DNA of 64,000 nucleotides, from positions 141,877 to 205,876 of the forward strand of contig NZ_AUCU01000008.1 of the NCBI RefSeq assembly GCF_000429925.1, read 5' to 3'. How positions within the stretch are numbered: position 1 is the stretch's first letter; the number at the start of each line of letters is the position of its first letter. Source of the stretch: Desulfatirhabdium butyrativorans DSM 18734. GTDB taxonomy: Bacteria; Desulfobacterota; Desulfobacteria; Desulfobacterales; Desulfatirhabdiaceae. Positions 57,249 to 64,000 of the stretch are shown here, in pieces. Position numbers and translations under genes: made by a program. Under the pieces are notes generated by a model that had not been told where the DNA came from, ran no database searches, and saw nothing but the letters and a program-made list of their open reading frames with translations.

Positions 57249-57639
57249 GTCGATTTCCAGAGAATAATGGTTTGTGATCGCGGTATTCGTCGATCCTTCA
57301 GGAATTATTTTTTGATAAACTCGCAAAAAGTCAGTGGGTCTTCAGCGAGCCGCATGGAGGCGGGTACACCTTTTTAGCTGCATCGGAAAAACTCAGCCGC
57401 CCGAGCTCGTAAGGACCGGGCATGTGGCCAGACATTCCAGGAGAGAGCATCTCATTGAAATAGCATGCTTTTCAAATACAAGCCGAAGCGTTTTGCATGC
57501 CCGGCCCAATCACGCCTTTGGCGTGATCTCCGGCGGCTTCAAACAAGTTTCCGCTGCAGCATCAAAAGGCGTACCCTCTCCCATGCTCAGGCCCGGAACT
57601 ACCCGAAAATCGGAATTAGATCGACTTGTTGCGAGTCCA
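57249..57639. repeat. 391-bp gap with repeat F copy
   Basis: GCCCGGCCCAATCACGCC and TTTGGCGTGATCTCCGGCGG (57499-57537), followed by CTTCAAACAAGTTTCCGCTGC, repeat the block at 29087-29145 almost exactly. Upstream text (GAGCTCGTAAGGACCGGGC near 57400) also parallels 29000-29020. No gene is visible. Confidence 0.75.
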
Positions 57640-60012
57640 TCATTTTTTGACCGGGAAAATGATCCGAATGGTGGTTCCGGACGTACGATCCACCTCGATT
57701 TTTCCGCGGAGCTGATGTTGGCCGAGCATTTTCACCAAGGTCAAACCGAGTGTCTCGATATGCGCCCAGTCGGGATCCGAAGGCAGGCCGACACCGTTAT
57801 CCGAAACGCTCAGGCAAACTGTATCGTTATCTCTGGCCGCAGAGACTTCGACAATGCAACTCCTGTTCCAGTGGCAGGCGATTTCTGGCGGAAATGCGTA
57901 CTTGAAGGCATTTGTCAGAAGCTCCGTCACGATGAGCCCGCAGGGAACGGCTTCATCGAGACCCATCAGCACCCCCTGGGCATTCGTGTGGATGACGATG
58001 TCCTCCTGGTGCTCATAGGAGGCGACGATATGTTGGACCAGCGATTCGAGATAGGCCTGAAAATCGATCCGGGAGAGGTTGTCGGAATGATAGAGTTGCT
58101 CATGCACGAGGGACATCGAGCGAATCCGGGCACACAGCTCCGTCATGGAATCCCGATGCAACGAATCGGACATTTTCCGGCTTTGCAGATCGATCAGACC
58201 GATGATGGCGGCCAGGTTGTTCTTGACCCGGTGATGAATTTCCCGCAGCAGCACTTCTTTTTCGGAGAGCAGCTTCTGCAGCAGCGCTTCCGCTTTCTGC
58301 CGCGCCGAAATTTCGAGTTTCTGCGACTGGTTGGCTTCCCAGAGCTCCTGGGTTCGCTTCCGAAGCGCATCGCTGGATTGCTGGATTTCGCGGTATTTTG
58401 CCACAAGGATGCGGACCATTTTATCGAAATTATCGATCAGGGTCTTGCTCTCTGTCACCATGCTCCTGGGCCAGGGTTCCACAGCCGGATCTTCGCTTCC
58501 ATCGAGCAACCGGTCCGGCAAACGGCCCGTTATGGTACACAACTGATCGAAAATCGCGATGGAGCAGCGGCTCAGCCATTCGGTCAGCGCCAGTGCCGCA
58601 AGTAGAAAAGCGAACAGCATGGTCAGCTCCTGGCTGTATTTGTCAAAGAGGTCCTTGCGATCCGGACCGAGCGAATGCTCCAGCACCAGCCGCCACCCGC
58701 TTACTTCGTCGATCAGGCGCATGGTGATGTATCGGGTGTTTTTCCACCGTTCCATGATCGAACTGTTGGCAGGCATATCGGGTAGCCACAAGCCGATGGA
58801 TTCATCGATGCGCCGAAGTGTCCCCTTGGGCCTCTCGATCGGTTTCATCGCCGGCTGTCCCGGTCGATCGGTGAAAACGACTTTTCCGTTCCGGTCGATC
58901 AGGGAAAAGGATAAGGCTTCATCGAAAGCGGCCGCTTCCAGTTGATTGCGGATCGGATCCAGGTTCAGGATACCTTCGATATATCCAAGGAGCCGATCTC
59001 CTGCAGCAACGGGTGCCACCATTGCGGCAACGGGTGAGGCCGAATTCCGGCGATCATCCGCAAAGACGTCGGTCAGCATTGCCTGCTGAATATCCTTTCG
59101 AATGGGATACCATGGACGATCCGTCAATGTCTTTCCGGTCGTGGCCGAGCCTGTCCGATCCAGGTCCGGCGCGGACAGCAGCACAGTCCCCTGTGGATCG
59201 GTCAACGCGATTGCGTCGTAATGGCTGTCGGCTTCCTGAAGAATCTGCAGGGTCCGTCCGGTTTGATCGGCATTTTCTGAAGCAGCCAGTTTGGCAAGTC
59301 GGCAGATGGTGGTTTTTCGATGGTTGATCCAGAGATCGATCAGATAAGCGAGTTGCTTGGATTGTTGGCGAAGCGTCGTCTGAATACGGGTATCCGTTCG
59401 GGAGCTGTCGATTCTGCTCTCGATGGCGATCAGGGCTACTACCGGTACGAGCAGAATGAAAAAGCTCGAAACTTGAACAATGTCCCGGATCGATACGGGC
59501 GTGTGCCGATGGCGAATGCTGAATCCGATGACGATCAATCGGGCAAACAGGGCATTCATGATCCCGTTGATGGCCTGCTTGACCATCACGAGCAGCACAC
59601 CGTGAACGGATACGTGCATGATGCCCATGTAGAAAAGCGCCACAAGCGGCATGCCGCAACAGATCCAGTACAGCACGTCTGCGGCGATCAACCCGATGTT
59701 GCGGCGGGTGGTCACCCAGCCGACCACCGCTACTTCGGCAGCCTGGATGATGATGGCGTACGGATGGTTCCACAACACAATGGTCCAGGTGGAAATGACG
59801 GCTGCGGCAAGGATTCCTGGCAGAAGGCCGAAAAACTGCAGGGTGATCAGGGCGAACATGCTGCCGAAAAGGAAATCGACATTGAAGAAAAGCTCTATTT
59901 TCAGAATGTTGCCAGCAATCCCCAGCCCGATCAGGACGATGAACCACAGAAATCGGGATCGGTGAACGGGCCGGGAAAACCAGGTGTTCAAGAAGGTTGA
60001 GGCGGTTTGCAT
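57640..60012 (-). CDS. Membrane sensor histidine kinase, HWE/HisKA_2 type
   Basis: ATG 60012 (GGAG upstream; a GTG lies one codon earlier) gives 790 residues. The N-terminus has about six membrane segments (about 20-210), then an extracellular Cache-like sensor (about 215-480; DSHYDAIALTDPQGTVLLSAP, DRPWYPIRKDIQQAMLTDVF), one more membrane helix (LFAFLLAALALTEWL), a coil, and the kinase core: REIHHRVKNNLAAIIGLIDLQSR (HisKA_2 H-box), TELLTNAFKYAFPP, VSDNGVGLP, GLTLVKMLGQHQLRG. The kinase may serve the regulators next to it or an orphan regulator elsewhere. Confidence 0.9.
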   Translation of the reverse strand: MQTASTFLNTWFSRPVHRSRFLWFIVLIGLGIAGNILKIELFFNVDFLFGSMFALITLQFFGLLPGILAAAVISTWTIVLWNHPYAIIIQAAEVAVVGWVTTRRNIGLIAADVLYWICCGMPLVALFYMGIMHVSVHGVLLVMVKQAINGIMNALFARLIVIGFSIRHRHTPVSIRDIVQVSSFFILLVPVVALIAIESRIDSSRTDTRIQTTLRQQSKQLAYLIDLWINHRKTTICRLAKLAASENADQTGRTLQILQEADSHYDAIALTDPQGTVLLSAPDLDRTGSATTGKTLTDRPWYPIRKDIQQAMLTDVFADDRRNSASPVAAMVAPVAAGDRLLGYIEGILNLDPIRNQLEAAAFDEALSFSLIDRNGKVVFTDRPGQPAMKPIERPKGTLRRIDESIGLWLPDMPANSSIMERWKNTRYITMRLIDEVSGWRLVLEHSLGPDRKDLFDKYSQELTMLFAFLLAALALTEWLSRCSIAIFDQLCTITGRLPDRLLDGSEDPAVEPWPRSMVTESKTLIDNFDKMVRILVAKYREIQQSSDALRKRTQELWEANQSQKLEISARQKAEALLQKLLSEKEVLLREIHHRVKNNLAAIIGLIDLQSRKMSDSLHRDSMTELCARIRSMSLVHEQLYHSDNLSRIDFQAYLESLVQHIVASYEHQEDIVIHTNAQGVLMGLDEAVPCGLIVTELLTNAFKYAFPPEIACHWNRSCIVEVSAARDNDTVCLSVSDNGVGLPSDPDWAHIETLGLTLVKMLGQHQLRGKIEVDRTSGTTIRIIFPVKK

Positions 60013-60129
60013 CACAAAACTCCGCGGGGCGCAGCCCTATCGAAAAACCCTTTGCCCTATTCTCTTATACTGCCCACTGCCCACTGCCCACTCCCAAATG
60101 CCCCGAACAACATTTTCCGTTCAGGTATT

Positions 60130-61950
60130 TCATTGCAGGAAGTCCGCCGGAGTCTTCCGTACATTGAATTCGAGTTTCCACTGGCGGGAGTCGATCTGCG
60201 ACATGCACCAGAGTTCGAGTGTGCCGATTTCGGTCACGCGGATCTCCAGGCCGACCGGGATGCGCTCACGGCTTTCGCCCTCCAGCCGCGTTTCCATCGT
60301 TGCAACCGGTTCGATATCGCCTTCCCAGGATTCCACCATTTCGCCGGGGACATCCTCTTTCCGGGTGTTTGATGCCATCAGATCGAAGGTGGCTGTCTCG
60401 CCGACCAGAAGGGCAAAGGAACGATCCGCTATGGGCGCCACGGCACCTTCTTCCATTCCGAATGCGGCAATGCAGAGCGCTTTGACCGGTGCAGGCATGC
60501 CGGGTACGGCAGGCATCGATGCCGCCACACCGATATAGTAGGTCCGGTTCAGACCGCTGCGAATCCGGATGCCTCCGCTCTTTCGGGCCATTCCGGAATA
60601 GGCTGCGCCCCGTGCAACGGAGCGGTCGTAATCCGCAGTCGGCAACTCCTGCAAGGACTTGCCGGCGCTCCAGGATTTCAGCAGCTCGATGAGGCGATTT
60701 CGCAGGATCGGGGATTTCATCACCCCGCCGTTGAACAGAACAGCCGTTGGCGTCTGATGCTCCGCCTGCAGATTCTGTCTGAGGAAAAGGGCCAGATGGC
60801 GGGTGATGGCAGGGTCGGTTTCATAGGCGATTCCGATTTCCTGGAGTCCGACCGTTTTGGAATGCAAGACAGTCGCCGTTGGCTCGCAGATCGGGAAAAA
60901 TCCTTCCAGCAGAATCCGGTTGACTTCTTCCGCAGTCAGCTCGGTTGAGATGCTCTGGGCGATGAGTCCTTTGCCTTTGCCGAGCAGGGTGATTCTGTGG
61001 CTGTCGGCTGGATCGCCGGAGAGAAGCCGCTCCTTTCCCTTTCGGCAGGCCTGAACGAGCGCCCGCATCTGCATGGGGTCGAGCCGTATGTCGCGAGCCG
61101 CCAGCTTCCCCTGAACGGCATAGGCCAGAGCCATGTCCATGTTATCCCCGCCGACCATCAGGTGATTGCCGACTGCGATCCGCTCCAGCGTCAGGTTTCC
61201 CTGATCCTCTCCGACCCGGATCAGGCTGAAATCCGTTGTTCCGCCGCCGATGTCGCAGACCAGAATCAGATCCCCCTGCTTTACGTGGTTTCGCCAGGCA
61301 TCCCCGGATTGTGAAATCCAGGAATAGAGAGCTGCCTGGGGTTCTTCGAGCAGGGTGATGCGCCGCAAACCGGCCATTTCGGCGGCTTTGACGGTGAGTT
61401 CCCGGGCCAGTGCATCAAAGGAAGCCGGTACCGTGAGCACGATGTCCTGATTTTCCAACCGATTCCGTTCATCAAGCGACCCGTTGCCAGTTGCGGCCAC
61501 CTCCTGATTCCAGGTCCGGGCCAGATGTTTGAGCAGCGCGGCCGATGCGGCAACCGGGGAAAGCTTCATCTCGATTTGCTTTGCCTGCCAGGGCAGGATC
61601 GCTGCATTGCGGTCCACCATCTGATGGCACAACCAGGATTTGGCCGAATAGATCAGCCGGTGGGGAATTTCGGCCCCCCTTTCCCGGGCGAATTCGCCGA
61701 TGATCATCCGACCCTCCGTTTTCCAGGGCGTCTTCAAGGCTTGATCGGGCACTTCGCTGGCATCCGGAATCAGGATAAAGCTTGGCAGGATATCGTTTCG
61801 TTCGATGGCGCCGGGACCGGTCAGTTGCGGGACGGCAAAAATTTCGATCGGCGCATCGGAACGGTTTTCACAAAAAGACAGGACCGTGTTGGTCGTACCC
61901 AGATCGATGCCGATCATCCACGGAGAATCAGCGTTCATGGCAGGCTCCAT
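60130..61950 (-). CDS. Hsp70-family (DnaK-like) protein
   Basis: I choose ATG 61950, which overlaps the upstream stop (TGATG) with GGAG nearby; ATG 61938 is a second choice and a frame extension to 62199 overlaps the neighbour. The 606-residue protein has the actin-like ATPase motifs: MIGIDLGTTNTVLSF (phosphate 1), VCDIGGGTTDFSLIRV (phosphate 2), VGGDNMDMALAYAV and VLFNGGVMKSPILRNRL (adenosine). The C-terminal part is a shortened, divergent beta-sandwich; the DnaK helical lid is not seen. It is a special Hsp70 rather than the housekeeping DnaK, co-transcribed with a DUF2760 gene. Confidence 0.92.
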   Translation of the reverse strand: MEPAMNADSPWMIGIDLGTTNTVLSFCENRSDAPIEIFAVPQLTGPGAIERNDILPSFILIPDASEVPDQALKTPWKTEGRMIIGEFARERGAEIPHRLIYSAKSWLCHQMVDRNAAILPWQAKQIEMKLSPVAASAALLKHLARTWNQEVAATGNGSLDERNRLENQDIVLTVPASFDALARELTVKAAEMAGLRRITLLEEPQAALYSWISQSGDAWRNHVKQGDLILVCDIGGGTTDFSLIRVGEDQGNLTLERIAVGNHLMVGGDNMDMALAYAVQGKLAARDIRLDPMQMRALVQACRKGKERLLSGDPADSHRITLLGKGKGLIAQSISTELTAEEVNRILLEGFFPICEPTATVLHSKTVGLQEIGIAYETDPAITRHLALFLRQNLQAEHQTPTAVLFNGGVMKSPILRNRLIELLKSWSAGKSLQELPTADYDRSVARGAAYSGMARKSGGIRIRSGLNRTYYIGVAASMPAVPGMPAPVKALCIAAFGMEEGAVAPIADRSFALLVGETATFDLMASNTRKEDVPGEMVESWEGDIEPVATMETRLEGESRERIPVGLEIRVTEIGTLELWCMSQIDSRQWKLEFNVRKTPADFLQ

Positions 61951-62708
61951 CACGAAATCTCCACTTCCGCAGCAGCGATGATATCCGGATCCGGATTGCC
62001 CGAGAGTTCCGGCAGAACGACTTTTTTCACGCGCCATCCCCTGTGTCGCACCACGCCGGTGAACGGCGGATGATCGCCGACCTGGCCCACCAGTTTGATG
62101 GCTGCAGCATCGAAATTGGCTTGCAGGGTGATTGCCTCCCCTTCTTCCTGGCTGACGACCGGTTGAAGCGGCAGGTAGCGATCGACGATTTTCCGGCAAT
62201 TTTCATGGATGTTGCGAACCGCCGCGCCGATCTGGGCATCCTCGTAATCCTCGAGGTTTTCGTTGAAGAAATCGAGCAGCCTGCCTTCCCGCTGGAGCAT
62301 GCCGACCAGGTAGAGAAAGAGGCGCTTGTCGATATCGGGGTCCCGCGCGGGGATGGGCTTCTCTTCCTGCTTGTCCTTGAGGGGGGCTGGTGTTTTGGTT
62401 CTTTTCTCCTTCTGCGTTGGCTGATTTGCGATGCGTCGTCGAACGGCTCCATGAAACCACAGCGCCCACAAGGCCGCCACCAACCCGATGGCCGGTATAC
62501 CCCAAAACCAGATACGTTTCTGGAATACGGCATACCAGCTTTGAAACTGCTGCAGGGACTGCATGGCTGTTTCTGCCGTGGCCACGGCTGGCATGTTTCT
62601 GCCGATGGCCATCGTGATGCCCACAAGCAGCAGGCTGACCGACAGGAAGAGAAAGAGCCAGGAACCGATGACGGTTCCTTTGATGGACGGTGACTGGGCG
62701 TTTGCCAT
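61950..62708 (-). CDS. DUF2760 family membrane-anchored protein
   Basis: ATG 62708 (GGAGAAG upstream) gives 252 residues: two hydrophobic segments (VIGSWLFLFLSVSLLLVGITMAI and WFWGIPAIGLVAALWALWF), a Lys/Pro-rich linker (about 100-125), and a soluble C-terminal domain (KRLFLYLVGMLQREGRLLDFFNENLEDYEDAQIGAAVRNIHENCRK). That domain matches DUF2760, which I recall sits next to Hsp70-like genes in Desulfobacterota. Function unknown; it may tether the Hsp70 to the membrane, which is inference. Stop and start of the next gene overlap. Confidence 0.8.
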   Translation of the reverse strand: MANAQSPSIKGTVIGSWLFLFLSVSLLLVGITMAIGRNMPAVATAETAMQSLQQFQSWYAVFQKRIWFWGIPAIGLVAALWALWFHGAVRRRIANQPTQKEKRTKTPAPLKDKQEEKPIPARDPDIDKRLFLYLVGMLQREGRLLDFFNENLEDYEDAQIGAAVRNIHENCRKIVDRYLPLQPVVSQEEGEAITLQANFDAAAIKLVGQVGDHPPFTGVVRHRGWRVKKVVLPELSGNPDPDIIAAAEVEIS

Positions 62709-62853
62709 AAGACTTCTCCAGGATGAAGGTATTGTGAACGTTGAACGATTTCGATGCCCCGGCCGCTCAGGCCGCGGGCTTCTGTGGTGTGGAATGCGCC
62801 CACCGGGCTCGGGGAAAACCGGATGGGAGGCCATACCCCCAAGCCCTGCAGCC

Positions 62854-62882
62854 TTTTTAAGGAACCCGAATCGATATGTCAA
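62854..62882 (-). promoter_or_regulatory. Putative promoter of the DUF2760/Hsp70 operon
   Basis: On the minus strand TTGACA (62882-62877) and TAAAAA (62859-62854) are 17 bp apart, about 146 bp before the start codon at 62708. The -10 box is weak. Confidence 0.4.
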
Positions 62883-63018
62883 TTGGATAAAATCCGTGCA
62901 GTTTCATCATCACCCGATGCTGGTTCCCAATATGCGAGGTGTCCGGATGGTTTCGAAAACGGTTCTCCAGAATCGGGATACCCGGATGAAACGATTCACC
63001 AAAAAACGGAAAGGAATC

Positions 63019-63048
63019 TTGACAACCGTTTTGGAGGGGTGCTATAAG
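63019..63048 (+). promoter_or_regulatory. Promoter of tRNA-Val
   Basis: TTGACA (63019-63024) and TATAAG (63043-63048) with an 18-bp spacer, ending 12 bp before the mature tRNA 5' end. Both boxes match the sigma-70 consensus well. Confidence 0.8.
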
Positions 63049-63059
63049 AAAACCGCTTT

Positions 63060-63134
63060 AGGCACGTAGCTCAGTGGGAGAGCACTACCCTGACACGGTA
63101 GGGGTCGTTGGTTCAAACCCAATCGTGCCTACCA
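63060..63134 (+). tRNA. tRNA-Val (anticodon GAC)
   Basis: Cloverleaf: acceptor AGGCACG with CGTGCCT, discriminator A and encoded CCA (63132-63134); D arm GCTC/GAGC; anticodon stem CTACC/GGTAG with loop CTGACAC, anticodon GAC; T arm GTTGG TTCAAAC CCAAT (one G-U). Own promoter upstream and terminator downstream. Confidence 0.97.
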
Positions 63135-63142
63135 GAACATTC

Positions 63143-63184
63143 AAGGGGGGATATGATGCAGATCGTATCCCCCTTTGCTTTTTC
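63143..63184 (+). terminator. Terminator of tRNA-Val
   Basis: AAGGGGGGATA (63143-63153) pairs with TATCCCCCTTT (63166-63176; one G-U pair), followed by GCTTTTTCT. Standard intrinsic terminator 9 bp after the tRNA. Confidence 0.8.
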
Positions 63185-63188
63185 TGCT

Positions 63189-63252
63189 GAGCCAATTGCA
63201 AAAGTCCTTTTGTGTCATTCCGGTGAAATATTGGGGGTTTTGCAATTGGCTC
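63189..63252. repeat. Repeat C element with 15-bp perfect terminal inverted repeats
   Basis: GAGCCAATTGCAAAA (63189-63203) and TTTTGCAATTGGCTC (63238-63252) are perfect inverted repeats. They enclose TGTCATTCCGGTGAAATA, a core of repeat C. The end motif CAATTGCAAAA or GCGATTGCAAAAGT borders other copies near 17541, 33195 and 43870, showing that repeat C elements have defined ends. Confidence 0.8.
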
Positions 63253-63448
63253 GATGGTTTTCTGAAAGGCAAGATACGGTTGACATGATCCCATGAATCG
63301 ACGTAGAAGAAACTGACACGGTCTCAAGAGCGCTTTTTCGTCACCTCCGCCTACCGGATCGTGATGTTTCATGCTGTGGTTTTTCGGTTTTCACCTGACG
63401 CCCTCATTGAACATTTCCTCATGACGGTTGTCGATCCAACCTGTTCTG

Positions 63449-63697
63449 ATGACGAACTGCCCGATGAACGATCTGCCGAAGTGCAATCCATCGATGCGTG
63501 AGCATCCGGCAAATGAACCGGAAAACGTGCAACCAATCCCGGGTAGCCCCCTCTGCAAACAAAATTCCGCTTCTGACATCGCATCTGAAAATATTCCGCC
63601 TGATTGTGAAATCATCGAAAAGTATCGAATGATTACCGAAAACATGGTGGATACGGTCTGGGTCATGGACATGGACCTCCGGTTTATTCCAATGTGA
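63449..63697 (+). pseudogene. PAS-domain protein fragment, truncated by an inserted element
   Basis: Open frame of about 82 residues (a TTG at 63428 and an ATG at 63464 are other starts). After a polar leader it ends EIIEKYRMITENMVDTVWVMDMDLRF, the classic beginning of a PAS domain, then stops four codons later at 63695-63697, where the sequence changes abruptly to AT-rich, hairpin-rich DNA. A PAS sensor protein, probably a kinase or cyclase, was therefore cut near its start. Confidence 0.6.
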
Positions 63698-64000
63698 AAA
63701 ACCTTGCCCTCAGGGCAAGGTCAGAGTTCAGAGGCTTTGCCGTCTGAACGACTCAGTGGTACACCGTAGGATTGAGTTGTTTCCACAACTATCAATCAAG
63801 GGTGCACTACTGGGTCAGTTAAGAAAAACTATCGACTCCGATAATGGCACTGCAAAAACATTCTGTGGCAATACCAAAAGCGATACAAAATATTGGATGA
63901 GCCATTGCCATTGAAACCGAGAAATATATAAAGGCATTCTCAAAACAACAAAAGAAAAAATTAGCAGTACAAAAATGAAATCCTGTTTGGGTAAGCAATA
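63694..64000 (-). mobile_element. Probable right end of an IS200/IS605-type element with omega-RNA-like structure
   Basis: From 63694 rightwards base composition drops in GC and three perfect stem-loops follow each other: CCTTGCCC-TCA-GGGCAAGG (63702-63720), GTTCAGA/TCTGAAC (63726-63749) and AGTTGT-TTCC-ACAACT (63775-63790). On the minus strand the last hairpin is followed by TTTTTCAC and then the interrupted PAS gene. A terminal hairpin plus a TTCAC-type end is how many IS200/IS605 and IS1341 right ends look, where the TnpB guide (omega) RNA is encoded. No transposase frame is visible in the 300 bp available. Confidence 0.4.

Noticed and set aside
61951..62199. N-terminal extension of the Hsp70-like protein
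   Set aside because: It overlaps the DUF2760 coding sequence; the Hsp70 fold begins a few residues after the ATG at 61950, which overlaps the upstream stop.
63060..63134. tRNA-Val as an integration (att) site of a genomic island
   Set aside because: No direct repeat of the tRNA 3' end and no integrase are visible within the window.
63085..63372. Minus-strand frame across tRNA-Val
   Set aside because: It overlaps a tRNA, its terminator and a repeat element; not coding.

Overview
The window is about 64 kb of GC-rich bacterial chromosome. The gene content suggests an anaerobic member of the Desulfobacterota (former Deltaproteobacteria), probably Desulfobacterales. The pointers are a selenocysteine-containing SelD, formate-tetrahydrofolate ligase, a 2-hydroxyacyl-CoA dehydratase-type protein, a DVU0298-like HEAT protein beside a small ferredoxin, a beta-oxidation or leucine-degradation operon, a DUF2760/Hsp70 pair and many signalling proteins. 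The taxon is inferred; no rRNA is present.

Layout. 1-5.97 kb: the 3' end of a GT4 glycosyltransferase; selD with an in-frame UGA; hisC preceded by an HATPase-fold protein that shares its C-terminal half with a divergently transcribed GNAT protein. 6.2-9.2 kb: a Tat-type YcbK/DUF882 protein, a tandem universal stress protein, a ferredoxin and a HEAT protein. 9.3-15.2 kb: a TolC/adaptor/RND permease efflux operon. 15.4-21.5 kb: an HgdB-type protein, a TetR regulator with a probable operator, fhs, and a B12-binding radical SAM protein. 21.9-30.1 kb: an AMP-forming acetyl-CoA-synthetase-type ligase, an ADP-forming acyl-CoA ligase fused to GNAT, an ACP, a FadD-type ligase and a BrkB/YihY protein. 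30.3-36.2 kb: a P-type ATPase, a GH36-like glycosidase and an SdpI-like protein. 36.3-43.7 kb: a response regulator, agmatinase plus pyruvoyl arginine decarboxylase (arginine to putrescine), hypothetical proteins, and the operon acyl-CoA dehydrogenase / methylglutaconyl-CoA hydratase-like / HMG-CoA lyase-like. 44.1-49.8 kb: an HD-GYP protein, prfB with a programmed frameshift, lnt, tRNA-Pro and a ferritin-like protein. 50.1-60.0 kb: five minus-strand signalling genes (MCP, receiver-kinase, NtrC-type regulator, receiver-GAF-PAS-kinase, HWE-type kinase). 60.1-64 kb: an Hsp70-like/DUF2760 operon, tRNA-Val with promoter and terminator, then a truncated PAS protein cut by what looks like the end of an IS200/IS605-type element.

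The intergenic spaces are full of repeats. There is a long palindromic family with ends like TGCCTGAACGGAAA, a perfect 28-bp palindrome built on GGGGCGACC, a GTCATTCCGGCGAAA family with GCAATTGC-type ends, short TGGGCAGT tandem tracts, and a hexamer array upstream of the P-type ATPase. Almost every gap longer than 300 bp is explained by these repeats rather than by genes. The most unusual items are the recoded genes (selD, prfB), the divergent HATPase/GNAT pair with a shared module, the series of hairpins between fhs and the radical SAM gene, and the omega-RNA-like structured end at the right edge.
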